From positions 144,655,596-144,719,595 of the forward strand of contig OZ038381.1 of NCBI GenBank assembly GCA_964036045.1: a DNA stretch of 64,000 nucleotides, read 5' to 3'. The notes under the pieces are model-generated. The model ran no database searches, had not been told where the DNA came from, and worked only from the letters and a program-made list of their open reading frames with translations. The DNA is from Eutreptiella sp. 'Long Island Sound 2002' (taxonomy: Eukaryota > Euglenozoa > Euglenophyceae > Eutreptiales > Eutreptiaceae). Positions 46,188-55,214 of the stretch are shown here, in pieces (position 1 is the stretch's first letter; every line of letters starts with the position of its first letter). The position numbers and the translations under genes were made by a program.

Positions 46188-46547
46188 GCAGTAGGGAATT
46201 TCAGCTGATAGAAAAATGCACCACAGGGAGATGGGAGATGGGAGATATCAGCGAGATGGGCACTGCAGTGCCCAAACGACCAGACTGTGTGAAAATTACG
46301 ACGCGTGTGTGACAGGATGGTAGTGTACCTTCGTTTCGCCATATGAGAATGTTTGAGATAGGCCGGCAGGGTGGATTTGTCCTCAGGCTTGCGATCCGCG
46401 ATAGTACTGAGTCCTCGTCCCCCTCTCTGGTCTGCCCACGCGTGAGGTCGGTGTCAAACTTTATCTTGGTCAGCTGTATCTTGACCAGCTCCTTTTTGAT
46501 CCACGTTGTCCGGAATGTTTCCGTTGCCCGGTGTGTCCCCGTCCGCT

Positions 46548-47268
46548 TCACTGGAGCCTGCCCCGACTGCGCCCGTGTCTTCTCTGTTGTGTGAACGGCT
46601 TGCGATGCGGTCTGCTGCTCATCCCCTTCCGGCAGTTCGGTATCCGATTGTCCTCATAACCTAGGGTGAGCCTAAGAAGGACGTGTAGGCAACGGCTCAA
46701 CAATGGCCCTGCAGCGTCTTGCTCTCCCTGTGCAGACCAATGACAATCCCTCACTTGCGACCCAATAAAAAACAAGGCTGGAATGTAACCATACAGCAGA
46801 GTTACCAACCCTTGCACCTGTGTAAGAAGTGTGCTGTGATTAGCGTTACCCGGTCGGTGCAAACCCCTTAGAGTCTGCAACTTTTGTTCCAAAGGTTGGC
46901 GCCACTTATGGGCCAAGTGCAAGAGCAGCAGAATCATACGCTCCATATAGATGAGTTTCGGAAAGTTGGGCACTGCAGAGCCCAAATTGAGTGAACCATA
47001 GGAAAAATAGGTAAATAAAGGGAAGGATCTGCTGTAGCATAGGGTTACACAATATTTATACGGGTGCCATGTGCCATACACTACCGGGGTACGTGCAATG
47101 AGCAGGGGCACGTTGTACCAAGCATAGCTGATGCTGTAAACGAGCTTAAGGACAGGGTAGTGAATATTTTCGTCGACCAACAATGGAAGACGGTGCAGTG
47201 TGTGCCGCTGCACCTCCTGGAGCCCGTGAATAATAGAGACAAGGTCGGGATAGCGGACACAGTTAGGT
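46548..47268 (-). CDS. Exon of putative transposase in the 6.46-kb element
   Basis: The ORF continues from an acceptor-like CCCCCTTTTTTCTCACAG ending at 47269. The sequence contains L-V-D-E-N-I, then Y-N-V-P-L-L and a G-T-W-H-P-Y-K-Y-C motif; an acidic pair followed by Trp-His/Tyr-Lys is suggestive of a nuclease fold but not diagnostic. The palindrome at 46966-46986 lies within the open frame. Upstream coding ends at a possible donor GTTAC (47305), which would leave an intron of only about 37 nt, so a frameshift is equally possible. Confidence 0.45.
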
Positions 47269-47305
47269 CTGTGAGAAAAAAGGGGGTCCAAGCTGGGCTG
47301 GTAAC

Positions 47306-48027
47306 ATTAGCCCGTCGTATGTCCAAGGGACAACGAACATGTTGAAGGCGGATGGGGTCGTCCATCAACCCTTGCAAGCCATCAATGAAGTTTTTATGGC
47401 TCTGCACCAACAAGTCGGCAGTGTACCCAATCCTCTGCCGCAAGACCGAGAGGCTAGGAAAAGACGGCATAACGTCAACAGGTCGTTTCAAGAGTATGAT
47501 AGCACCAGCTGTACAATTAAGGGACCGGTTCTCATTACCAGGCACGGGCCGGAAGTTACGTCAATAAAAATTATCAAACCATAGAACAGCGGGTTTACCT
47601 TCCAAGGTCTGCCAAAGACTGGTGCACGCAGTTGCTCCTTGAACTGCAAAGGAGGGTACATGGTAAGAACATTGACCCATATGAGCCAAACACCTACGTT
47701 GCACACGACTCTTGGGTTGAACACCTACAGCCCTCTTGGCACGTGGACGACACCTCTTGTGTAGAACAGACCATATATTAAAAATCTCTTGCTCAGCAAC
47801 ACGGAACCATTGGTCCGGCAGACAATTAACGGTCCGCCTGTCCCTTTGTTGGATGTATTCACCAACGGACCGCCTACTTCTCCACTCCAACCGGAGATCT
47901 AACACCCTCGTACAAAACGCATCGGCACCCTTATCCACACCCACAGCCTCAGATAGATCCTCCTTTGAAGCATATACCTTCGAACTAAGGAACTGCCGGA
48001 AGGGAGCCGCATCCATGGACAAAAGTC
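47306..48027 (-). CDS. N-terminal coding part of putative transposase in the 6.46-kb element
   Basis: The acceptor GCGAACAG precedes 48027, then coding with a Met nearby. The protein is charged and Arg-rich, then reaches V-L-W-F-D-N-F-Y, an Asp in a hydrophobic strand as in the first catalytic Asp of DDE enzymes. An in-frame TGA follows (about 47546-47548), but coding resumes in the same frame with R-N-F-R-P-V-P and continues to 47306. Family not recognised; DDE assignment is a guess from the isolated Asp (W-F-D-N here, V-D-E-N downstream). Confidence 0.45.
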
Positions 48028-48771
48028 CTGTTCGCAAGCAGCAAAGGTAAGGGGACAAAGAAAACAGAGACACTATCACAAAACAAACCTGATGCGGCAT
48101 AGACCAAAAGCAGCTAGCGAAGATCCAAACAATGTATCCCCCAATGGACGTGGAACGTTCCAAAGCCTGGGTACACTCCAAGGTGGCAGTCAGACAACCG
48201 GCAATATATTTCCAATGAGCAGAGGATGAGTACCAACGTCCGATGATTCATAAGTGCTTTGTCAGGTGTTACACAATGGGAAACAATAGGAGTGAAATAC
48301 GGAGTTTTAAATTTTTTGGACACTGCAGTGCCCAAAAGTACTGGAAGTCCATTTTCAAGTGCACATTTGGACAGGAATGGAAGTGATTGGGCAAGGTACA
48401 TTGTTCGTGGCCTTCCAAGTATAATGCCGCGGTGCAATGACCCATGGATAACGGGTATGTCAAGTTTTGATGCATGCTGTTGCAGTATGACATCACCTGT
48501 GGAGATGACTACACAGGTGTACTGAAGAACCCACTGAAAAAAGGCCTTTCAAATTTTTGGGCACTGCAGTGCCCAAAAATTTTAAATGATACTATTTTCA
48601 GCCCGGAATAGGGGGTGTATACGTACACCTCTGGAAGCAACAAAAGGCGAGGTTGTTGTATCCCACGATGAAAATCCACGTGGGGTTGGCCAAAAAATTG
48701 ATATGCTTTTTTGGGGGGCAAAAAACGGATGTTGAAATCGCCATGAATCGTGCCTTTTAGCAACGAAGTCT

Positions 48772-48794
48772 ACGTGCGTAAAGGGCCGCCTAAG
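48772..48794 (-). repeat. Right terminal inverted repeat, 23 bp
   Basis: Inverse of 42333-42355 with one mismatch. Confidence 0.9.
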
Positions 48795-48799
48795 GTTTA
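48795..48799. repeat. Target-site duplication GTTTA, right copy
   Basis: Matches 42328-42332. Confidence 0.85.
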
Positions 48800-49371
48800 T
48801 GCGCTTGCCCATCAATTGGATCTCTGTTGCCGGCGTGAGTTCAGATTTGGGGCTCACGATCCATCCCGCTCGCTCCAGCGACTGGGCCAGGTCCTGTGAG
48901 TCGTGCTGGAGCGGTCCACGGTCAGTGCTGAACATCAAGACGTCGTCCAGGTACTGGATGGCCACGACCTCGTTGGTGCTGTACGCTGAGGTACATACCT
49001 AGCAATTCCTGCGCCAGCGTTGGGCTGTGTGCCCACCCGAACGGCAACCCCGGGAACCCGTACACGTCGTTCCCAATCGGTACGCGGACGCCGGAGTCGC
49101 ACCCCTGCGGGGTGCGGCATGTGTAGAACATGTTGGAGATGTCCAGGTTGGTGAAGTACACGCGCAGTTTTAAGTGCCGCATGATGCTCATGGTGGCTCG
49201 CAATTGCTCCAACGACGGCAGGCGCAGGCGTTGTGTCGGTGGCGTGGACATGCGGTTCACCACTTGTGCATCGACGATGAACACCCCCTTTGTGGCAGAC
49301 TTCCGTTTCCCGAATGCCCGTGCTTTGGGGGCATGTCCTGCCGGCAGTCTGGTGAGGAGGCCGTCCGCGGC
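48800..49371 (-). pseudogene. YR-element reverse transcriptase palm
   Basis: Motifs in order: a finger segment ending G-V-F-I-V-D-A-Q; L-D-I-S-N-M-F (catalytic Asp region); P-F-G-W-A-H-S-P; and Q-Y-L-D-D-V-L-M, the YxDD box, at about 48945-48962; then L-M-G-K-R-I at the insertion point. Between about 48995 and 48980 the frame changes by one base, so the copy cannot make a complete RT as read. The upstream half of this ORF continues beyond the 2932-bp insertion at 52308. Confidence 0.9.
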
Positions 49372-49373
49372 CA
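49372..49373. repeat. Candidate 2-bp target duplication CA, left copy
   Basis: Matches CA at 52306-52307. Two bases alone are weak evidence, but removing the insert plus one CA (2934 bp, a multiple of three) keeps the RT ORF in frame. Confidence 0.55.
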
Positions 49374-49770
49374 CCCTTGGTGCGCGTTTGAAACCCAATG
49401 TTGTTCCAGCCAAATTGTTCCAGTGTTCTAGGCTATCTGGCCGGAACAAAAAAAGTTCGAAACTTGTTTGCCCCCCAACCAAGCGTACCCGTACATGGTG
49501 GCAAAATATGTTGTCTGCTAGCCTTGGGGGTCCCCGCTGGTATGCTTATATTTGTTGCCCGGCGCGTTGCCACGTGAAAAAAACTTGTTTTCAAAAAAAG
49601 TTTTTGTTAGAACACCATTGGAACACCGCTGGAACAAGGTATTTGAACGTCGCCGGAACAAGCAATCTACAATAAGAGCAATGCACAAGGAAGGGTAAAA
49701 TGGTAACATATATTGTTGTGTAAGGTGCCCCCGGGGGCCCATCGGGTTAGTCTCTTTGTGTGTCCCTCAC

Positions 49771-50995
49771 CTAAAAGTCCTGCGTGGTCGGGGGCCCGGC
49801 GGGCGCCCCCGAACTCTTGTCACCCGCCCCACTATCCCCCCCATCTCCCTCACCAACCACCACCCCTTCACCCACCACCCCTTCGCCCTCCAGCCCTTCA
49901 CCCACCACCCCTTCACCCTCCACCCCTTCTCCCACCACCCCTTCACCCTCCACCCCTTCGACCTCCATCCTTTCCCCCTCCACCCCTTCGACCTCTTCCC
50001 CGACGCCCCCATCCCGGTTAGCCCCGGTAGCACCCAAACCTGCCCCCGGTCCATTCCCTTCGTCTCCCCCGTCCCCGTCCCCGTCGTTGCTCTCGTCCCC
50101 GTCGTTCTCCTCGTCCGCGTCCGCGTCGTCCTCCTTGTCCTCCTCCTCGGCCGCCATCATCTTGGCGAGGAACTTCTTCGCCTGCGTCTTGGTTATCCAA
50201 ACCGACGCTCTCCGGATGGCGAAGAGTTCGGGGTCTTTGGGGAAGGAGATCCACGTCTCCGCGACCCCGGGGGGGCCACCCGCGGCAAGGGCCTCTTTGC
50301 CCTGCTGGATCCCCCACTCCCCATTGTCCCGAAAAACGACATACACTTGCTCCCCCCCTTTGAATTTGCATCCCCCCCCCTCTTGCCTTTGGCTTGGCCT
50401 TTGACTTGGGTTGGGGTTGGGGGGGGGGGGCTCTCTTGGGAGCCTTGCGAGGGGGTTTGGTGGGCTCCTTGGCCGGGGGGCGGGGCTGGGGCTCCTCGAA
50501 AACCAAGGAGTCGGTGGTGGACCCCAAGGAGGACTCCGTTGAGGAGTCGCTGGACGACTCCTCGCTGGAGGACTCCCCCGGGAGCCTCTTCCTTTTTTGG
50601 TTGGGTGGGTTGGGGGCGCTCTTGGGTTGCCGCTTGGGGGGGCGTTGGGGTTTGAGTTTGGGTTTGGGTGCTGTTTGGGGGGCTGGGCGGGGGTTCGGGG
50701 GTTGGGGTTGCACGGGCGGTGCACACGCGGGCGGGGGGGGGGGGGGGGGGCTCTGCGGCCACTTGTTGGCAGTGCGGCGGCGCTGGGGACAGGTCGCCAA
50801 TGCTGCCCCGCGCCTCGATGCGCGACGCGAGAAAGCTGCCGCGGGCTGCCACGTAGTGCATCATGGCCGTGAGGAACTCGGGCACGGCGACGGGCTGCAA
50901 GTGCAATTGCTGAAGCAAGGTACCCAAATAGATGGGCCGTGGATCAACCTCCCGGATGGCCTCAGAAAAAAAATCAATTTTGTTGGAACCAGATT
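49771..50995 (-). CDS. C-terminal tail of the CCCTTGG-element protein: Pro/Lys/Ser, small domain, acidic, EG repeats
   Basis: Protein-like sequence moves through three frames, changing at poly-C tracts near 50728-50742 and in the C-rich stretch 50365-50430, so homopolymer errors or indels are likely. In order: a helical segment with I-Y-L-G-T-L-L-Q-Q-L; poly-Pro; basic P/K-rich stretch; a Ser/Glu cluster; a compact segment with V-Y-V-V-F-R-D-N-G-E-W-G and I-T-K-T-Q-A-K-K-F-L; Asp/Glu-rich run; then Glu-Gly-Val repeats to TAG near 49771. The plus-strand Pro/His ORF over the repeat is a shadow. Confidence 0.5.
49855..50000 (+). repeat. Coding minisatellite (CACCCCTTC units)
   Basis: Irregular 12- to 15-bp units built on CCACCCCTTCNCCCTC. 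On the minus strand they encode the E-G-V-E/V-G-E-G repeats at the end of the transposon protein. Confidence 0.85.
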
Positions 50996-51090
50996 GTTCC
51001 GGTGGCGATTCCAACAAAACACTTGAACGTCGCCGGAACGTCGCCGGAACAAGTTATCGGAACGTCGCCGGAACAACACGGTGTGTACGC
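50996..51090 (-). repeat. Cluster of GTTCCGGCGACGTTC motifs
   Basis: Four copies within 85 bp, two overlapping, separating the central domain from the tail. The ORF reads through them as R-R-R-S repeats. Likely an intron or binding-site cluster; single copies also lie near the left end (about 49610-49675). Confidence 0.7.
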
Positions 51091-51715
51091 GGCACACGTT
51101 AATATTGTCTTCCCAAAGGGTTGCTAGGGTCGCCAACGCTTTGTCCCCGCAGATTGCGAGGCCAACGACCCACACGCAGGCGGGAATTCGTCCCCAAAGG
51201 CCCATGTTGGTGATGGACACAGACAATTGGGTCCACTCCCCGCCTGCGCAGGGGTAGCCATCCCCCCTGACAATGAAAGTCAGGGGGAACGACCAATCGA
51301 TCATGCGGCACAACGGGGGTTGGCTAGCAATGTAGCGCAGCCATGATGCCCACGGCCAACTCATGCCCGTGGCCTTGGGATCCGAAGTGCTCACCGCGGG
51401 GGCCAGCTCCAAGGGGGCCTGTAGATCTTGCCAGCGCTGCTGGAAAGCCCTCTCAGGGCAAATCGAACGGGTGAATGGAAGGCCCGTGGTCGCGGTGTAC
51501 TTCAGCCCCCGGAGGGTGCACACTTCCGAGAGCATGCGCCAAGCGGATTTGGGCGCACGCAAGTTGAGGATGAGCTCGCAACACTCATCCGGGGGGAGGA
51601 CCTCGGAGGCGTACTTGGCGATTGCCCGCTGTTGTATCTCTCGTACACAGCTTGGTTGGGCCAAGCGCATGGCCACCGCAAATTGGCGGCGGGCGTGTGG
51701 AGAGGAGATGGCCAT
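51091..51715 (-). CDS. Central domain of the CCCTTGG-element protein, candidate transposase
   Basis: ATG at 51715; the ORF stays open beyond 51091 to 50861 but enters the motif cluster. Conserved with the relic at 35150-35790: L-N-L-x-A-P-K-S-x-W-R, R-A-F-Q-x-R-W, M-I-D-W-S-F-P, R-G-D-G-Y-P-C-A-G-G-E-W, and C-G-D-K-A-L-A-T-L-A-T-L-W. Three conserved Asp (in I-D, G-D-G and G-D-K) could be metal ligands of a nuclease. I do not recognise this domain as a named transposase family; assignment rests on its sole presence between matching inverted repeats. Short ORF sequence upstream (51915-51750) may be a first exon. Confidence 0.6.
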
Positions 51716-52305
51716 TCCCCAACAAGATCCCCGTCTCGGAGGCTAACACCACTAGCCAAATGGACGAGGTGGGTGGTTAGTTGCGCAACGCGGGTTTGCG
51801 ATCTAGGCATGATGAAGCTACAACAATGAACTACGAAGCGAAATTTGGCAATCCATACCTCTAGGGGAAGATGCCCGCAGACCCACCGAGCATTTAGGCA
51901 AGGAACAAATACCAAAATGGGACCCTAGGCATGGCCATAATGCACAAATCAAACAGGAAAACAGGTACGCCAACGTTGAAAAGTCATACAACGGTGTGTC
52001 TGGACTACAAGGAGCAGCAGGCTTGCAAATGGATACAAAATGTTCGAAATGTGTACACCTAGTGGAGGCCGGCACCAACGGCAGGTGGCCCCGATGGGAA
52101 AGACAAGCCTTGGACGCGTCACACATGCAAGAAAGAGACAAAAAACATCATTTACGAACTTGGAAACTCATGGTGATGGATCTGGTTATCTGGCCTGCGA
52201 CAGTTGATCTAGTGGTGTTCCCAAAGAAATTGTTCCGGCGGGAATTGTTCCCATTGGGAACATTCTGGTCGGGAACAACATTGGGGTTCAAACGCGTACC
52301 AAGGG

Positions 52306-52307
52306 CA
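52306..52307. repeat. Candidate 2-bp target duplication CA, right copy
   Basis: See 49372-49373. Confidence 0.55.
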
Positions 52308-53763
52308 TTTTGCGTGCCAGCGCTGTGACCGGCTGTCCCGCTGTGGCTCCCACTGGGGGCATGCTGGCCGCTACCCAGGTCCAGTTGGTGGGGGCATGCC
52401 GCTGCCACATCTCCGCTGGTATGGGCACTGCCCCTGTGGCCCTCAGGCCCCGGTTGGCGGTACGCGGTGCGAGTGGTGATGACGCCTCCCTGCGTTTGGG
52501 GTAGATGGGCGGCAGGCTCACGTCAGAGTGTGGGTTGTCCCTGGTGGATACCGGCACGTCGCGGACTGCCCGGTATGTTGCTCCCGCATTGCCCCGCTGC
52601 TCCGCTGTGGTGATTGTTAGGTCCACGACGTCGAGCAGGTTCCGCTGTGCTTCCGTGGGGGGCCCGCCAACGCGGGCGCCCGTGCGGCTTGCCGGTCCCA
52701 GGAGTTGCATGATTTCGCCGAGTACTTGTGCGTTGCCCGCGTTGTCTGGCATCATGTGACAGTTGCATCGGTGTCCATTTTTGGAATTTCCCGTGGCGCC
52801 GAGGCGCCGTGACCAGGTACCCAGGGTGTGGGTCGCCATGGTTGTTGCTGCCGGGCACTGTGGCCTGTTCACCGGCAGGCCCTGCACCACCCGGTGTGCG
52901 CCTGCGTTTCTCGGCTCGTCGCGGGCGCGCCTGTGCTCCCTGCAGCGCTTTGTCTGGGAGGGGTGGCCCGTGAGGGTGATGATGTTGCTGCTGCGCGCGT
53001 GGTCGTCGGTGTCTTCCCCGGTGTTGGTGTAGTCGGCGTAGTCGTCGGAATGCTCCGGGTCCGTGGCTACGTGGCAGCGGAGCCGGCAAGCAGGCGCTGT
53101 GCGTCGCCTCCTGTCGGGGTTGGAGCTGGCTGATGTGGAAGGGCTGGGGGCGGTGCGTCGCAGGGGGCTGGCCGAGCGTGTGGGCGTGGTGTACGCACTG
53201 TCTAGCGCCACGCTAGTGGCGGGTGACCGATCGGGGGAGCGCGGTGAGGGTGCGTCGCGGGGGCGCATGGGGCTGCCCGAGGTCGTGGGTGTGGCCTGCA
53301 TGCCGTCGGGCGCTGCGCTGGTGGCGGGTGACCGGCTGGGTGAGCGCGGCGATAGCGTGCCGCGGGGGTGTGTGCGGGGTGTGGACGGTGGTTGGGTTCC
53401 GTGTCCTTGGGCTATGTCGTGGCTGGGTGTGGTGGGTACGGTGCGGCGTGGGGCGTGGCCGTTGCCTGGTGGTGGGGTCGGGGCGCGGGCGCTGTGTGTG
53501 GTGTCTCCTCTGGGTCCCGGTGTGTGCCGCTCGCGATGCCCTGATGAGCGCTGAGGTTGCGCTGCTGGCCGCTGTGTCGGTGTCGGTGGTGTGGGTCGTG
53601 CTGTTTGGTGGTGTGGGTGCTGGGGCGGCCCGGGGATTGACCGGGGAAGCCACTGTCGCGTCCGGGGTAGCCATAAGCGGGTCGTTCTAGGTGTGCATGC
53701 TAGTGGTCGCTGTGGTATGTGCCCCGCGTCATTGTGCGCTGTCCCCACGTCCGTTGCCGTCAT
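52308..53763 (-). CDS. YR-element ORF3, N-terminal part before RT
   Basis: Open from a larger ORF, but protein-like only from about 53763 (ATG), which overlaps the YR stop by some 12 bases. It is Ser/Pro/Arg/Thr-rich with two copies of a unit S-P-R-S-P-(S/D)-R-S-P-A-T-S; a more globular part near the end contains L-G-E-I-M-Q-L-L-G and D-V-V-D-L-T-I. It ends at the insertion (A-L-A-R-K-M just before 52308) and resumes at 49371 in the same frame. A disordered linker in front of RT is the likeliest role. The same frame above 53763 overlaps YR and is a shadow. Confidence 0.7.
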
Positions 53764-53774
53764 CGGCGTCGCAG

Positions 53775-55137
53775 TCAATAAGTACCAGCGGTATGGAGGG
53801 TCGTCGGCGATATGGTGGTTCGGTTGCCATGACCCAGGGGGGAGGGGGATCTGCCAGAGGGCATTGTACCTGCCGTGGTTGCTCGGGAGGTTGGCGGGGT
53901 TGGCGCGGGTCGGCTGGGGGCCGCTGGTCGATCGTCTCCGTTGTTGGCGTCCACGTCCATGTGTAACGCTGCATCGGCGTCGTCGCCGCTCGGTTGGTCG
54001 CTGTCGGATAGATCCTTTTCCTTTGGGAGAGGAGGGGGACGATGGATGGCGAGGTGTGCGGGAGGCGGCTTGTATGGTCCGGGGTTGGGCTTGAAGGCGT
54101 CCCGCGGCCATAGGTCGCGGACCGGGACGAGGCGCCTGGTGTATGCTCGAGACGCGCCTGGTCTGTTCGGAGTGGGGAGGTGTAGCTGCTGTGGCCACAC
54201 CCAGGCCGGTGGCGCTACCACGTAGTGTTTGGCCTGCTTCTGTGAGTGCCAGCGCGCCCATCCAGCCAGTCCTCGTATGGATCTTCGCATTTTGATGAAG
54301 GCGGCCGCCCCACATCTCTTGAAGGGGTGCCAAGTGAGTCCCGCCGCTGGGGTATTGGCGAGTAAATCTTGCAGTAGTGTGCGGATGGTGTTCCGCCCGC
54401 CCGGGAACAGTCTCGTGAACTCTCGGTGGTCCGGCCTTCCCTTCGCGTACAGGTGCTTGCGGCATTGCTCCATGTAGTCCGAGAGGGGGTACTATGCCGT
54501 CTGGCCGTTGACCTTCTGGTCGTGGCAAGTGAACCAGCCCGGCGTGCCAAGCCATCCCCAGCAGAGGAACTCCAGGTCGCCGACCCTGAGGCAGTATATG
54601 ACTGCCAAGAGCCCTGCGAACAATAATTGCTCCCACGCCTAGTGGCCCCATGCCGAGCCGAGGGTTTCCAGGTCGCGGGCAGTCGTCCAGACTCGGGGCG
54701 GTGCGTTGGGCGCCGTGGTTCGTTCGATTGCTTTGACCGCCATCCAACGGGTCTCCGATATGGCTTGTCGCAGCAGGCCGGCCTTCTCGCAATACCTGAC
54801 GCCTCACACGACGTTGTGTGCGGCCGATCGTCCACGTTGTCGAAGTGCAAGTTGCTGAAGTCGTCGCTGCAGGGCTTGCTCCAGCGGCATGTCGTCCGGC
54901 AGGCCCCGTATCGCCGAAGCCAGTTCCTGCGTGTAGGTTTTGGCCGACCCATGGCGTACGCCGCGGCACAGTATTGTGGCGTAAGAGGATGCATAGTCAG
55001 TGCGCCAGCCTTGTCGCAGGGTGTCGATTGCGTGCCGGGCGTCCCGCACCGTGGTGGGCCCCGTGTGTGGCTGGGCTTGCGCGCTGGGTGCGGTTGTGTG
55101 GGGTTTGGGGTTGTGCGCGGTGTCGTTGGGCTCCGCT
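53775..55137 (-). pseudogene. Tyrosine recombinase of the YR element
   Basis: One frame from a poly-C-CAG tract (about 55138-55152) to TGA at 53775, interrupted by TGA at 54804-54806 and TAGs at 54639-54641 and 54492-54494. The N-terminal core-binding part includes Y-T-Q-E-L-A-S-A-I. The catalytic Arg is in Y-C-L-R-V-G-D-L (about 54580); box II reads H-P-F-K-R-C-G-A, with Lys where H-x-x-R has Arg; then A-R-W-H-S and the nucleophile Tyr in K-H-Y-V (about 54228). The enzyme would insert circular cDNA by strand exchange. C-terminal 130 residues are Pro-rich and disordered. Confidence 0.85.
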
Positions 55138-55214
55138 GGGGGGGGGGGGGGCGTCAGTGTTGGGGATTCAGTGAGCGGCGCCAGCTTGCGCCAGGAGGAG
55201 GCGGGCGGCAGCGA
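55138..55214 (-). other. gag/YR junction with poly-C-CAG
   Basis: Minus-strand run of 12 C followed by AG, just after the gag TGA. It could be a splice acceptor or a slippery site linking gag to YR, whose frames differ. Confidence 0.35.

Larger units (their letters stand above)
42538..48584. repeat. Nine copies of a palindrome, GGGCACTGCAGTGCCC core
   Basis: Sites are at about 42538-42556, 42866-42887, 43916-43932, 44640-44655, 44674-44693, 46258-46276, 46966-46986, 48316-48337 and 48551-48584. The best has arms continuing through AAATTTTT. They occur only inside the 42333-48794 element. The outermost ones lie about 205 bp from the left end and 210 bp from the right end. The core contains CTGCAG, so it could also serve as a splice acceptor. 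Translated, it gives recurrent G-T-A-V-P or G-H-C-S-A-Q strings in unrelated ORFs. Confidence 0.9.
42333..48794 (-). mobile_element. 6462-bp DNA transposon with 23-bp TIRs, inserted in the YR element's RT
   Basis: The ends at 42333-42355 and 48772-48794 are inverted copies (CTTAGGCGGCCC...GCACGT), 22 of 23 identical, flanked by GTTTA on both sides. Removing the element plus one duplication puts the RT codons on each side in one frame. Inside, minus-strand ORFs from 48027 to 43013 look like a single multi-exon gene. Nine near-perfect palindromes (GGGCACTGCAGTGCCC type) are spread through it. A 5-bp duplication with these ends and this protein does not match a superfamily I can name (Transib also makes 5 bp, but its transposase is not recognised here). 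Confidence 0.9.
49374..52305 (-). mobile_element. 2932-bp DNA transposon of the CCCTTGG family, inserted in the YR element
   Basis: The ends are inverted copies for 34 bp with two mismatches (CCCTTGGTGCGCGTTTGAAA... against ...TACGCGTTTGAAC). The ends and the internal GGAACGTCGCCGGAAC-type motifs (49600-49680, 51010-51080) resemble GTTCTAGCGACGTTC motifs of 28537-29925. Minus-strand coding occupies most of it: a central domain (51715-51090) and a long low-complexity tail (50995-49771). The same domain is found decayed at 35150-35790 next to a similar left end, so domain and ends belong together: an autonomous family with its own protein. Confidence 0.88.

Noticed and set aside
49756-50655. 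Plus-strand Pro/His/Phe-repeat ORF of 299 codons
   Set aside because: It is the complement of the coding minisatellite and poly-C tracts of the transposon's minus-strand protein.
873-54641. Reassigned TAG codon
   Set aside because: The O-methyltransferase and RNase H both end naturally at TAG, and TGA and TAA are also found as internal stops; decay plus codon bias is simpler. Kept only as a low-interest finding.
52288-54969. Single 893-codon minus-strand ORF
   Set aside because: Above about 53763 it overlaps the recombinase in another frame and is a shadow; only the lower part was kept, as ORF3.
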